Below are positions 32,068-41,500 of a stretch of DNA of 44,548 nucleotides, in pieces. The number at the start of each line of letters is the position of its first letter. Position 1 is the stretch's first letter. Location of the stretch: NCBI GenBank assembly GCA_964500775.1, contig CAZCQG010000016.1, positions 1 to 44,548 on the forward strand. Direction: 5' to 3'. Source of the stretch: CAZCQG01 sp964500775 (GTDB lineage Bacteria > Campylobacterota > Campylobacteria > Campylobacterales > CAZCQG01). The notes below the pieces were generated by a model. The model searched no databases. It saw nothing but the letters and a program-made list of their open reading frames with translations, and had not been told where the DNA came from. The position numbers and the translations under genes are program-made.

Positions 32068-32835
32068 TCACTTGAAGCTCACTCCGCCATCGATAATAAA
32101 GGTCTGACCCGTGATCCACGAAGCCTCGGGAGTGCAGAGGAAATAGCAAAGCCCCGCGAGGTCTTGGGATTCACCCATGCGATTGAGTGCGGAGCGCTCT
32201 ACCACGGCAGCTTTTACCTCTTCGTAGTTGGGGAAGGCTTTGAGTGCGTCGGTATCTATCGGTCCGCCGCTTACGGCATTGACGCGGATTCCTATATCGC
32301 CGAGTTCGGCGGCGGCATATTTTGCCATCACTTCGACGGCTGCTTTGCTATTGCCGTGCCCCGCGTAGTTGGGGGTGTAGGTGATGTTGCCCGTAGAGCT
32401 TAGGGTGATGATGCTTCCGCCTCCGACCTTCTCCATCCGTTTCGCCGCTTCTTGCGTGCCGACTACGAAGGAGAGGACGGTTGCCGTGTAAATGTTGTTT
32501 AATCCTTTGGGTTTGAGACGCATAAAAGGGGCAAAACCTCCCACTACGCTTCTGCCGCTAATTATCGCATTTGAGATGAAATAATCGACGCGGTCAAAAT
32601 CGGCATCTATCTTTGTGAATAGCTCTTTATAGGAATCGGGCTCTAGTATGTCTAGCGGGTAGGACTTGGCTTTGATTCCGTATTCAAAGTGAAGCTTCTC
32701 TTCCAACGCTTTTGCGGTGTCTGCGTTTTTATTGTAGGTAAAAGCGACATCTACCCCTTCTCTGGCAAATCGCTCTAGTATCGCAAGTCCGATACCGCGA
32801 GTGCCGCCGCTGATGACTAAAGTTTTTCCTCTCAT
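32068..32835 (-). CDS. fabL: Enoyl-ACP reductase, FabL-like short-chain dehydrogenase
   Basis: This 255-residue reductase has a glycine-rich ISGGTRGIG and an active site Tyr157-x6-Lys164 (YAGHGNSK). The six-residue spacing is that of enoyl-ACP reductases, whereas ordinary SDRs have three. RVNAVSGGPIDTDALKAFPN is very close to the corresponding stretch of Bacillus subtilis FabL, and GQTFIIDGG ends the fold. It should perform the last reduction of each fatty-acid cycle, probably with NADPH and low triclosan sensitivity. H. pylori has an SDR at the same syntenic place (HP1014), annotated differently. FabI elsewhere in the genome cannot be excluded. Confidence 0.78.
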   Translation of the reverse strand: MRGKTLVISGGTRGIGLAILERFAREGVDVAFTYNKNADTAKALEEKLHFEYGIKAKSYPLDILEPDSYKELFTKIDADFDRVDYFISNAIISGRSVVGGFAPFMRLKPKGLNNIYTATVLSFVVGTQEAAKRMEKVGGGSIITLSSTGNITYTPNYAGHGNSKAAVEVMAKYAAAELGDIGIRVNAVSGGPIDTDALKAFPNYEEVKAAVVERSALNRMGESQDLAGLCYFLCTPEASWITGQTFIIDGGVSFK

Positions 32836-32878
32836 TAGATTCCTTATTGTTTTTATTTAAATTCCTTCGGTTTCATAC

Positions 32879-32935
32879 GGCAGAGGAAATGAATTCCTCT
32901 TGCCTACGCTAACGCTCTGTTTCCCTCGGCGGGAA
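32879..32935. repeat. Two hairpins in the dapA-fabL spacer
   Basis: The 130-base spacer (32836-32965) contains a 10-base-pair stem with one bulge (32879-32904, GGCAGAGGAA with TTCCTCTTGCC) and a 5-base-pair hairpin (32921-32935, TTCCC-TCGGC-GGGAA). A CGCG-rich part follows. It is more GC-rich than typical spacers here and has no T-tract after the stems. It resembles a REP-like interspersed element, but copy number cannot be judged from one window. Confidence 0.4.
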
Positions 32936-32965
32936 GCCCACGCGCAGATAAACCGCGCTTTATGC

Positions 32966-34008
32966 TCACTTTACCACCTCAAAATTATGCAATGCTTCAC
33001 GCAGTTTTTCTATAGTCTCTTGCGNNNNNNNNNNNNNNNNNNNNNNNNNNNNNNNNNNNNNNNNNNNNNNNNNNNNNNNNNNNNNNNNNNNNNNNNNNNN
33101 NNNNNNNNNNNNNNNNNNNNNNNNTTTACCACCTCAAAATTATGCAATGCTTCACGCAGTTTTTCTATAGTCTCTTGCGAAGGGGCTACTAGCGGGAGTC
33201 TGTACTCAAGTCGCTCGATGAGACCGGACATATACATCGCCGCTTTTATAGGGATCGGATTACTCTCCAAAAAGAGGGATTTATTGAGTTTATAGAGTTT
33301 GTTGTTTATCTCTCTAGCTTTCGCGTAATCACCCTCTTTTGCGCTGTTTGTGAGCGCTACAAGCATATCGGGCAATAGATTTCCCGTGACCGAAATAACA
33401 CCGCATCCGCCGTTGGCAAGGATAGGGAAATTGATCGTATCGTCGCCGCTGATTATCGCAAGCTCGGGTCTTTTAGAGTTCATCTCGATGACGCGCTCCA
33501 TTGAGCCGCTCGCCTCTTTGATACCGTAGATGTTTTTGACGTCGTCAAATAGCCGTATCACCGTATCTACGCTTATTTCTACCCCCACTCTTCCGGGGAC
33601 GTTGTAGAGCATAAGCGGTATCTCTACGCTCTGTGCCACGCTTTTATAGTGTTGGTAGAGTCCCTCTTGGGTCGGTTTGTTATAGTACGGCGCTACGCAG
33701 AGTATCGCATCCGCTCCCGCACTCTCTGCGAATCTTGCGAGGTCCGTTGCCTCTTCGGTACAGTTGCTTCCCGCACCCGCGAGTACTTTTACCCGTGTCC
33801 CTTTACACATCTTTACCGCTATCTCGATGCACTCTTTGTGCTCTTTGTGGCTTAAAGTTGCTGATTCCCCCGTAGTGCCTACAGGGACTACGCCGTCCAT
33901 TCCGTGCTCTATCTGTCTTGCTATGAGTCGCTCATATCCCGCTTTGTCTATCTCTCCGTTTTTAAACGGGGTGATAAGTGCGGACATAGCTCCGGTGACT
34001 ATTTCCAT
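32966..34008 (-). CDS. dapA: 4-hydroxy-tetrahydrodipicolinate synthase, interrupted by an assembly gap
   Basis: DapA condenses pyruvate with aspartate semialdehyde, the first lysine-specific step. The Schiff-base lysine is Lys164 (YGIKEASGSM). Tyr135 (YNVPGR) and the GTTGE phosphate/pyruvate loop (44-48) are present. The coordinates include 100 Ns. If the duplicated 55 bases on either side of the gap are merged, the gene ends ...NFEVVK with TGA at 32966-32968. This gives a normal 295-residue enzyme, so the gene is intact and the break is artificial. It follows the M16 peptidase gene after 10 bases. Confidence 0.95.
32970..33024. repeat. Left copy of the 55-base gap-edge duplication
   Basis: These 55 bases are identical to 33125-33179 on the other side of the N run. 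They encode the last residues of DapA in both copies. The identity stops exactly at the first N on this side. I read it as an unmerged contig overlap rather than a biological repeat. Confidence 0.9.
33025..33124. other. Scaffold gap of 100 Ns
   Basis: A run of exactly 100 Ns is a standard placeholder for a gap of unknown size. Because both flanks end in the same 55 bases, the true distance is probably minus 55, meaning the contigs overlap and nothing is missing. Confidence 0.97.
33125..33179. repeat. Right copy of the 55-base gap-edge duplication
   Basis: This stretch is identical to 32970-33024. It begins directly after the N run and continues seamlessly into dapA, so this copy holds the reading frame. 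A 55-base overlap equals a common de Bruijn k-mer size (k = 55). Confidence 0.9.
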
Positions 34009-34018
34009 AATTTTTTCC

Positions 34019-35311
34019 TTATTTTTTCAGTATTACCGTCGTTGAATTATCGGGTATAAAATATTTATTTGCTATCTCTTTGAGTTCTTGCGCATTTAGG
34101 TCGTTTATCCGCTCTTCATAATGGAGTAGCGGTTCGATATTTCCTCTCGCATAATAGCTCCCTAAGAGGTCGGCTACGTTGCTAGAGCTCTCCAATGAAA
34201 AGATAAAATCCGATTTCGTGTTGATTTTTATCTTCTCGATCTCTTCATTTTTAATCCCTTTTGTCTGAATCTTTTTTATCTCATCCCAAACGATCTTTTC
34301 GACATCTTTAGCTTTGACACCCGAATTGCAAATTGCCATAATCAAGAAAATGCCATCGTCTTTGAGTTCCATATTATACGCGTAGGCTTGGTTTGCCAAC
34401 CGCTTTTCGTCTACGAGTTTTTTATAGAGCCTGCTTGACTTCCCGCTCCCCAGAAGTTCGCTTATCGCAGAGAGGGCAAGTTGGTCATCGTGCTCAAAGT
34501 TTGGAATCCTAAAGGCGATGGCTAGCATCTCCACGTCACTCTCTTTTTTGAGCTCGATTCGTTTCGCCCCTTCTTGTTTCGGTTCTTTTGTGTGGGGGCT
34601 TGGAATCTCGCAGCAGTTTTCTATCTTGGCGAAATGTTTTTTCACCGATGTAAAGACACTCTCTTTGTCGGTGTCGCCTGCGACTACTACGATAGCGTTT
34701 TTGGGCTGGTAGTATATCTTGTGAAAATCCCGAATATCCTCGATACTCCAACTCTTGATGTCGTCCATAAAGCCTATCGGAGTCCAATGGTAGGGATGAT
34801 AGGTAAAGACGGTGTTAAAGAGATTGAAATAGAGCCACCCCGTGGGGTTATTGTCCGTCCTCCATCTTCGCTCTTCCGCCACCACGTCGCGCTCAGGCTG
34901 GAACTCCTCGTCTTTTAAGGCGAGATTCTCCATAAGTTCGGCAAACAATCCTAGCGACTTATCAAGATTCCCCGAACTCGATTTGACGAAATAGTGGGTG
35001 TAATCAAACCCCGTAGAAGCGTTGGTCACGCCGCCGTATTTTTTCACTATCTCGTCAAACTCACCCGCTTTGAGATTCTTGGTGCTTTTAAAGTTGAGGT
35101 GTTCTAACATATGCGCGATGCCGCTTTTGCCCATTATTTCGTTTCTGCTGCCTACTTTATAAAAGATGTCGGTGGTTATCACGCCGCTATGGTTTTGCAT
35201 CGGTATAGCGACTATTTGCAGCCCGTTTTCCAGCGTCTGCGTAAAATACTTCGGTAAAGAATTACCCATTAATGCTCCTAAAAAAAATAATAAAACCCCT
35301 AAGATTCTCAT
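34019..35311 (-). CDS. M16-family zinc peptidase (PqqL/YmxG-like), exported
   Basis: This 430-residue protein has an N-terminal signal peptide (ILGVLLFFLGALMG) and the inverted zinc motif HMLEH (His67, Glu70, His71). The third ligand Glu147 lies in VVAEERRW. A second M16 domain (about 225-420) lacks the motif, as is normal. Members degrade peptides in the periplasm, but the substrate here is unknown. The pyrD-M16-dapA order matches H. pylori HP1011-HP1013, as I recall it. Its ATG overlaps the pyrD stop as ATGA. Confidence 0.93.
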   Translation of the reverse strand: MRILGVLLFFLGALMGNSLPKYFTQTLENGLQIVAIPMQNHSGVITTDIFYKVGSRNEIMGKSGIAHMLEHLNFKSTKNLKAGEFDEIVKKYGGVTNASTGFDYTHYFVKSSSGNLDKSLGLFAELMENLALKDEEFQPERDVVAEERRWRTDNNPTGWLYFNLFNTVFTYHPYHWTPIGFMDDIKSWSIEDIRDFHKIYYQPKNAIVVVAGDTDKESVFTSVKKHFAKIENCCEIPSPHTKEPKQEGAKRIELKKESDVEMLAIAFRIPNFEHDDQLALSAISELLGSGKSSRLYKKLVDEKRLANQAYAYNMELKDDGIFLIMAICNSGVKAKDVEKIVWDEIKKIQTKGIKNEEIEKIKINTKSDFIFSLESSSNVADLLGSYYARGNIEPLLHYEERINDLNAQELKEIANKYFIPDNSTTVILKK

Positions 35312-36360
35312 CGCAGATCGGCTCCTATAGCCTCTTGTATGTTTTCATATCCGTCTTGTCGTAGGAGGGTGCAGAGCCCTTTATTTATGTCACGTACCAA
35401 TACCGGTCCTTTGAAAATGAGCGCGGTGTATATCTGCACTAGCGATGCACCGCTTTTTATCCGAGCGTATGCTTCATCCGCGCTATCGATACCGCCTGCG
35501 CTAATAAGCGTGGTTTTGCCGAAAAACTCTTTGGCAAGTACTTTGAAAAACTCGCGGCTTTTCTCCTGCAATACCTTACCGCTTAGCCCGCCGAAATCGC
35601 GTGCTCCTTCAAGGAGTGAATAATCCACCGTCGTGTTTGTCGCAATGATGCCGCTCGCACCGTTTTTTATAGCTGCATTGCAGATATTAAGCGCTACGTC
35701 ACTCTCCATATCGGGGGCGATTTTGAGGTAGACGGGTTTATTTGTGTGCTCCCGCACCATAGAGAAAAGCTCCTTGATAAACGCCTCGTTTTGGAGGTCG
35801 CGGAGGTTTGGCGTATTGGGCGAAGAGATGTTTATCGCGAGATAATCGCACTTCTCTTTAAACTCTTTGACCAGCTTGGTGTAATCGCTCAAAGAATCCT
35901 CATTGGGCGTGATTTTGTTCTTGCCGATATTTACGCCCACGGGGATGCAGTAGGGATAGAGCTTGCTTAGATTCTTCGACAAGGCATACGCTCCGGCGTT
36001 ATTGAATCCCATCGCGTTTTGGAGACTCTCTTGCGCAGGATAGCGGAAGAGTCGAGGCTTGTCGTTGCCGTTTTGTGCTAGCGGCGTGATGGTGCCTACC
36101 TCCGTAAAGCCAAATCCAAGGGCGGGCATAGATTCTATCATTACGCCGTTTTTATCAAATCCTGCTGCCAATCCCACGGGATTTTGGTAAGTAATGCCAT
36201 CCACTTTTTGCATCAAAGCATCGTCGATGACGAAGTTTTCCTTCGCGCACAATTCGTTTAAAAACGGTACATATGGGGCATACCGCAAAACAAATTCCGC
36301 CAAGGTGTGTGCATTTTCTGGGTCAAGTTTAAAAAGTAGTTTCTTTAATTGTTCATACAT
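35308..36360 (-). CDS. pyrD: Dihydroorotate dehydrogenase, class 2 (quinone)
   Basis: PyrD oxidises dihydroorotate to orotate at the inner membrane and passes electrons to quinone. I start it at ATG 36360, with GGAG 8 bases upstream, giving 350 residues. An earlier ATG at 36426 would add 22 residues through the promoter region. The class 2 N-terminal helices come first, then NPVGLAAGFDKNG, GVNIGKNK, and the catalytic Ser180 in NISSPNTPNLR. It heads the pyrD-to-YggS operon and diverges from gltX over 106 bases. Confidence 0.96.
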   Translation of the reverse strand: MYEQLKKLLFKLDPENAHTLAEFVLRYAPYVPFLNELCAKENFVIDDALMQKVDGITYQNPVGLAAGFDKNGVMIESMPALGFGFTEVGTITPLAQNGNDKPRLFRYPAQESLQNAMGFNNAGAYALSKNLSKLYPYCIPVGVNIGKNKITPNEDSLSDYTKLVKEFKEKCDYLAINISSPNTPNLRDLQNEAFIKELFSMVREHTNKPVYLKIAPDMESDVALNICNAAIKNGASGIIATNTTVDYSLLEGARDFGGLSGKVLQEKSREFFKVLAKEFFGKTTLISAGGIDSADEAYARIKSGASLVQIYTALIFKGPVLVRDINKGLCTLLRQDGYENIQEAIGADLR

Positions 36361-36466
36361 CGTTTGCTCCGTAAATTTAGGAAGATAGTGTACTAAAACC
36401 CTGCTCAAATATGGTTTATGCGCCATTATAGTAAAATAGCGTAAACAAAATAATATGAGGAATCTA

Positions 36467-37858
36467 ATGACGGTAACGAGATTTGCCCCTAGCCCTACGG
36501 GGTATTTGCATATCGGGGGGTTGCGAACGGCGCTCTTTAGCTATCTGTGGGCGCGAAAAAATAACGGTAAATTTTTACTCCGTATCGAAGACACCGATTT
36601 GGCGCGTAATAGCGAAGAGGCGACGGTCGCGATACTGGATGCGTTTCAATGGGTCGGAATGGAGAATGACGGCGAGGTGTATTACCAAAGCAAGCGGTTT
36701 GATATTTACAAAAAATATATTAAGCAACTTATAGACGAAGGGAAAGCGTACTATTGTTATATGAGCAAAGAGGAGTTGGATGCCTTGCGCGAATCGCTCC
36801 AAAATGAGGGAAAAAAGCCGATGTATGACAATAGATACAGAGATTATAGCGGCGAAGTGCCAAGCGGAGTCGAGCCTGTCGTGCGGATAAAAACCCCATT
36901 GGAAGGGAAGATAATCTTTGAAGACGGTATCAAAGGGCGAATCGAGATCGATGCGGGTGAGATCGATGACTTTATTATCGCACGGAGTGACGGGACACCG
37001 ACGTATAATTTCGTCGTATCCGTAGACGATGCGCTCATGGGAGTCACCGATGTCATCCGCGGCGACGACCACCTCTCAAACACCCCAAAGCAAATCGCCG
37101 TATATGAAGCACTCGGTTTTGGAGTGCCGAAGTTTTATCACGTCCCTATGATACTCAATGAAGAGGGGAAAAAGCTTAGCAAACGCGACGGGGCGATGGA
37201 TGTCATGGAATACGCACGCCTAGGATACCTCCCCGAAGCGGTACTCAACTACCTCGTGCGTCTCGGGTGGAGCCACGGCGATCAAGAGATATTTAGTAAA
37301 GAGGAGCTTTTGGAGCTTTTTAATCCAAACGACATTAATAGTTCGGCTTCGGCATTTAACACAAGCAAGCTCAATTGGCTCAATTCTCACTACATCAAGA
37401 ATATGAAAAACGATGATTTGGCGAATCTGCTTGAAAAGTACGATCTTTTCCTCGTAAGCCACGATAAAAAAGAGATACTCCTAGACCTACTCAAAGAGCG
37501 TGCTACTACTTTAGTAGATATAGTAAATATGGCAAAAGAGATACTCGAAGAGCCTACAGAGTACGAAGAAGCAAGCTATCAAAAAGCGATAAATAGCGAT
37601 GCACTCGCGCTCCTCAAAGAGTTTGGAAATATGCTCGAAGAATCCTCTCCGCCTGTTTTGCCTATAGATTACGAAAATCTCGGTAAAGAGTTTATGGAGC
37701 GCCAAGGAATCAAAGCAGGCAAATTTTTTATGCCCCTTAGAATCGCTCTCATCGGCAAAGGAGCGGGTGCCGGCGTGTATGAGATTATGTCTATTTTGGG
37801 AAAAAACGAGACCCTTAAAAGGATACATCTATTAGAGAATTTTTTTCTAAAGAATTAA
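36467..37858 (+). CDS. gltX: Glutamyl-tRNA synthetase
   Basis: GltX charges tRNA with glutamate. I start it at ATG 36467 with AGGA 7 bases upstream, giving 463 residues. An ATG four codons earlier has no ribosome site. HIGG (15-18) is the HIGH motif and KLSKR (236-240) the KMSKS motif. The zinc-binding cysteines of some GluRS are missing. Relatives in this phylum often carry two GluRS, one for Glu and one mischarging tRNA-Gln. One gene alone cannot tell which this is. A TATAGT/TAAAAT cluster at 36427-36437 may be its -10. Confidence 0.95.
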   Translation: MTVTRFAPSPTGYLHIGGLRTALFSYLWARKNNGKFLLRIEDTDLARNSEEATVAILDAFQWVGMENDGEVYYQSKRFDIYKKYIKQLIDEGKAYYCYMSKEELDALRESLQNEGKKPMYDNRYRDYSGEVPSGVEPVVRIKTPLEGKIIFEDGIKGRIEIDAGEIDDFIIARSDGTPTYNFVVSVDDALMGVTDVIRGDDHLSNTPKQIAVYEALGFGVPKFYHVPMILNEEGKKLSKRDGAMDVMEYARLGYLPEAVLNYLVRLGWSHGDQEIFSKEELLELFNPNDINSSASAFNTSKLNWLNSHYIKNMKNDDLANLLEKYDLFLVSHDKKEILLDLLKERATTLVDIVNMAKEILEEPTEYEEASYQKAINSDALALLKEFGNMLEESSPPVLPIDYENLGKEFMERQGIKAGKFFMPLRIALIGKGAGAGVYEIMSILGKNETLKRIHLLENFFLKN

Positions 37859-37873
37859 TTTCTCGTTTGTTAT

Positions 37874-37901
37874 TTGTAAATTTACGAAAAAGTACTATAA
37901 T
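37874..37901 (+). promoter_or_regulatory. Promoter of yceI
   Basis: TTGTAA (37874-37879) and a perfect TATAAT (37896-37901) are separated by 16 bases. The -10 lies 38 bases upstream of the yceI ATG and after the gltX stop, so yceI can be expressed on its own. Confidence 0.6.
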
Positions 37902-37939
37902 GATTTTTGACGGACAAATTTATGAATAAAGGAGACAAA

Positions 37940-38527
37940 ATGGTACTAATGAACGGTTTTTTCAAAAAGGCGCTTGTCGCTTCGTTGCTATCCGCACCGC
38001 TACTTTTCGGTGCGAGTTTTGAACTCGATAAAGCGCATTCGAGCGTTGGATTCAAGGTAAAGCATTTGATGATTAGCTATACCAAGGGATCATTTTGGGA
38101 TTATAGCGGTGTAGTTGATTTTGACAAAGATAAAATGGTTTTTAATAAATTTGAGGGTGTAGTAAACACCGATAGTATCGATACGGACAACGAAAAAAGA
38201 GATGACCATCTACGATCGCCTGATTTTTTTGACGTAAAGAAATTTCCCGAAATGTCTTTTAAAATGACGAAATATGATGCCGCTAGCGGGAAAATGTACG
38301 GCGATATGACCATCAAAGGGACAACGCTCCCGGTCGTATTTGAAGTCGAAATGGGTGGTGTCGGGGCGGCTCCCGGAGGAAAAACAAAGCTCGGCTTTGA
38401 GATGAGTACGGAGATAAATAGAAAAGATTTCGGACTTACGTGGAATAAAGTGCTAGAAGCAGGGGGTGTGGCAGTAGGCGATGAGGTGAAAATCGACATC
38501 GCTATCGAGGCTGATTTGGCGGAGTGA
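37940..38527 (+). CDS. YceI-family periplasmic lipid-binding protein
   Basis: YceI proteins are lipocalin-like barrels that bind polyprenoid chains such as quinones in the periplasm. I start it at ATG 37940, which has AGGAG 6 bases upstream, giving 195 residues with a signal peptide (KKALVASLLSAPLLFGA). The family pattern is clear: FELDKAHSSVGFKVKHLMIS, GVVDFDKDK, DNEKRDDHLRSPDFFDV, FKMTK and NRKDFGLTWNK. An ATG at 37907 lies before the ribosome site and is not used. It converges on ccsBA with a strong hairpin between. Confidence 0.94.
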   Translation: MVLMNGFFKKALVASLLSAPLLFGASFELDKAHSSVGFKVKHLMISYTKGSFWDYSGVVDFDKDKMVFNKFEGVVNTDSIDTDNEKRDDHLRSPDFFDVKKFPEMSFKMTKYDAASGKMYGDMTIKGTTLPVVFEVEMGGVGAAPGGKTKLGFEMSTEINRKDFGLTWNKVLEAGGVAVGDEVKIDIAIEADLAE

Positions 38528-38555
38528 TTCTTGGCGGCTCTCGCCGCTAAGAATC
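38526..38555. terminator. Hairpin terminator between yceI and ccsBA
   Basis: A 13-base-pair stem (GATTCTTGGCGGC with GCCGCTAAGAATC, one G-U pair) closes a TCTC loop. It overlaps the yceI stop and touches the ccsBA stop. The plus-strand side is followed within 20 bases by T-rich sequence, so it should serve yceI, and it may work both ways. Confidence 0.75.
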
Positions 38556-41500
38556 TATATACTACTTTTTTTCTCTTTTTTTCTATATGCTAGGGCGATT
38601 ACTAGTAGAACAATCACTATACTTACATAAACAAATGTCGGGACGGGAATCGGATCTCCCTTTGCGTAGCTATGCAAGCCGCTAAGGTAGAAGTTTACTC
38701 CGAAATAGGTCATAATCACCGACGCAAATGCCAGTAACGAAGCGACGTTAAATGCGAAAACCCCTCGAAGCGAAGGGATAAATCGCATATGCACGACAAA
38801 CGCATATACCAGAATCGTCACTAAGGCCCATGTCTCTTTTGGATCCCAACCCCAATATCTTCCCCACGATTCGTTTGCCCAGACGCCGCCCAGGAAGTTG
38901 CCTATGGTGAGGAGCACAAGCCCCACCGTGAGTGCCATCTCATTGACGTAGGTGAGCTCTTCTATGCTTTTGTTGATGCGTATCGCGCTGTTTTGCGATT
39001 TTGTCGCCATAAGAAGTAGCGTGATAAACGCTAGAATAGCACCGAGTCCCAAAAATCCGTAACTCGCCGTGATCATACTTACGTGGATGACGAGCCAGTA
39101 GGAGTTGAGGACGGGGACGATGTTGGTTATTTGCGGATCCATCCAACTCAAATGTGCGACAAAAAGGGTGATAGAAGCGAGAATCGCCGTACCGGCGAGT
39201 GCGATATTGGAGTTGCGGACAAAGATAAAGCCTGCAACCATCGTCGCCCAAGCGATATAGATCATTGATTCGTATGAATCGCTCCAAGGGGCGTGTCCGG
39301 AGATATACCATCGTAATCCCAAGGTACAGGTGTGCACTAGAAAAGCAACTCCTAAAATAATCAAGCTTGCGGTTTTGACTTTCGAAATGATTTGTATCGG
39401 TTTAATGATGTTGTAGATAGAAAATATCAAGAGCACTAAGCCCACCAATCCGTAAACAGGAAAGAGCTTTTTGAAAATTTGATAGTTGCCGTAAAAAATT
39501 TCCGCTTTTGCCTTTGCATCGCTAGGTAACACCTCTTTGCCGTATTTTTCTTGGAATTTTTTGAGTTTGTCAAGTGCGATATTTGCCCCCGTCCACTCCC
39601 CTTTATCGATGCCGACGTCGACGTTTTTAAAATAATCGACGATGAGTGTTTGTGCCTCTTTTGCTTGTGATTCGCTAAATGTGCTAAACGCTTCCATCGG
39701 TCCGAACCATTTGAAGTTCGGGTCATTCTCCTGCGGAAGGATTCGCAATAAATCTCCCGTAAAAATCATATAGCTGATATTGAGTCGTTCGTCCACTTTT
39801 AAAATTTCTTTGTCGAATTTATTTTGTTGCGAAGGTTTCTTTCTGCCGGCTTCTTCGATCGCATTGGCAAGCTTGTAGCTTTGCGGACCGGAGAAATCAA
39901 AGAAATCGGAAAATGCGGCATATTTTTCATTTGCTTGGATTCCGATGAGTTTTTTTACTTCCGGATTGTTGATGGCGATGAGTTTTACCTTTTGCCACAT
40001 CGCAGGACGGGTGATCATCCCTAGGAGCACTTGATTGGGGTGCAAGCCGTACACCTCGTCGCTTCTATGGATTTTATTGAGTATGTCGTGCGCTAAAGAG
40101 TCTATCGGTTTTACCCGTCCACCGCCGTCTTGCACGAAAAGCTCTCCGAATTTTGTAGCATGCGAGGAATCAACGGAGGTAATAGTTTTAATGATCTCTT
40201 CCCCGCTAAAATCTTGTGCAAGAGCAGTTTGCGGAGATATGCTCAAAATCCCGAACGCAGCGGCAAAAAGGAGTGAATTTGCAATATTTTGCGTTTTTTT
40301 ATACAGGTGCGCCACCCTGCCCCTTTTTGCAAAAAGCGCCCAAAACATCCCGATTCCCATCATTACGTACCCTATGTATGTTATTAGCGTGCCGTAGTAG
40401 TCGTGATTGACGCTAAGTATCGTCCCTAGCTCGTCCCTATCAAAACTCGCTTGGTAGAATCTAAACCCTTTGTAGTCGAGAATATGATTCATATATATCT
40501 TGTAGTCAAAATTCTCTTTTGCAGCGGCATCCTCAACGCTCACGTAACTCGCGTACGAAGAGGGACTCATAGAGCCCGGGTATCTTTTGAGTTCAAAGGT
40601 GTTGAGTTTTAAGGAGAACGGAAGGGTGATCTCTTTTGCGCCGTATACTATCTCCACTTTTTTGGTTCCGCTATCAAATGTATAACTCTTCCCTATGCTT
40701 CCCGCGCTCCCAAAGACCTCTAATTCCCCCGCATCTTTACCTATGTTGATTTTAAAGCGCAACATATCGGGAAACGCCTCTTTATTGGCTCCGCCGACGC
40801 TTTTGTAGGTCAAAACCCCTTTTTGCTTGAAGTCGCGAAGCACCAAAGAGATTCCCTCTAGTCTATATAAAAATCGCTCTTGCAGAGGGACCAAACCTGC
40901 TTCTGCTACTCCGCTTTCACCGCTATCCATAGAGAGGATTTCGATTTTACCGCTGTTTTGTATGTAGAGCGCACCCTCTTTTTCGACTATTTTTACGGAG
41001 CAATCATCTGTACCGAAGCAGAGTTTTTTATCATCAATACGTACGCTCTCCCCAGCACTTAGCACCACATCTTCTCTTCCGCCCTTTTGGCTAGAGGCTA
41101 CGAGGCTGACTATCGGTTTTCCTTCAGGTTTTTCTTCTAGAATCTTTGCGACGTTTGGTATATAATCGGTGAGCTCAACCGTATAATTCTCACCATCGAG
41201 CGTGAAGGTATCTTTGGATGTATTATTTGTGAGCGGACTTAAAAGTACCTCTTTTTCAAAGGTTTTTGAATTTCCGCCGTTTTTTATCGTAAGCGTGACG
41301 AAGCTTTTTTCGGAGGTGATAGTATTTACGCTCTCCCCTTCGCGGATGTGCATACTCCCCTCATACCCTATATATCTCGTCACTCCCGAGCCAATAAGTA
41401 TGACTAAAAACGAGAGATGAAATAACAAAAGGGGCATTTTCTCTTTTTTATAAAGGCGATAAGTGAAGATATTTGCCGTGAGATTTACCGCTAAAAGAAA

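Noticed and set aside
32970..33179. Direct repeat or attachment-site-like duplication in dapA
   Set aside because: The two 55-base copies abut an N run exactly at its edges, and merging them restores the gene, so this is an assembly artefact and not an att site or transposon footprint.
32900..33295. Plus-strand frame spanning the Ns
   Set aside because: It depends on 100 unknown bases and is antisense to dapA.
36361..36426. 22-residue N-terminal extension of pyrD
   Set aside because: GGAG sits before the internal ATG, and the extension crosses the divergent promoter region with gltX.
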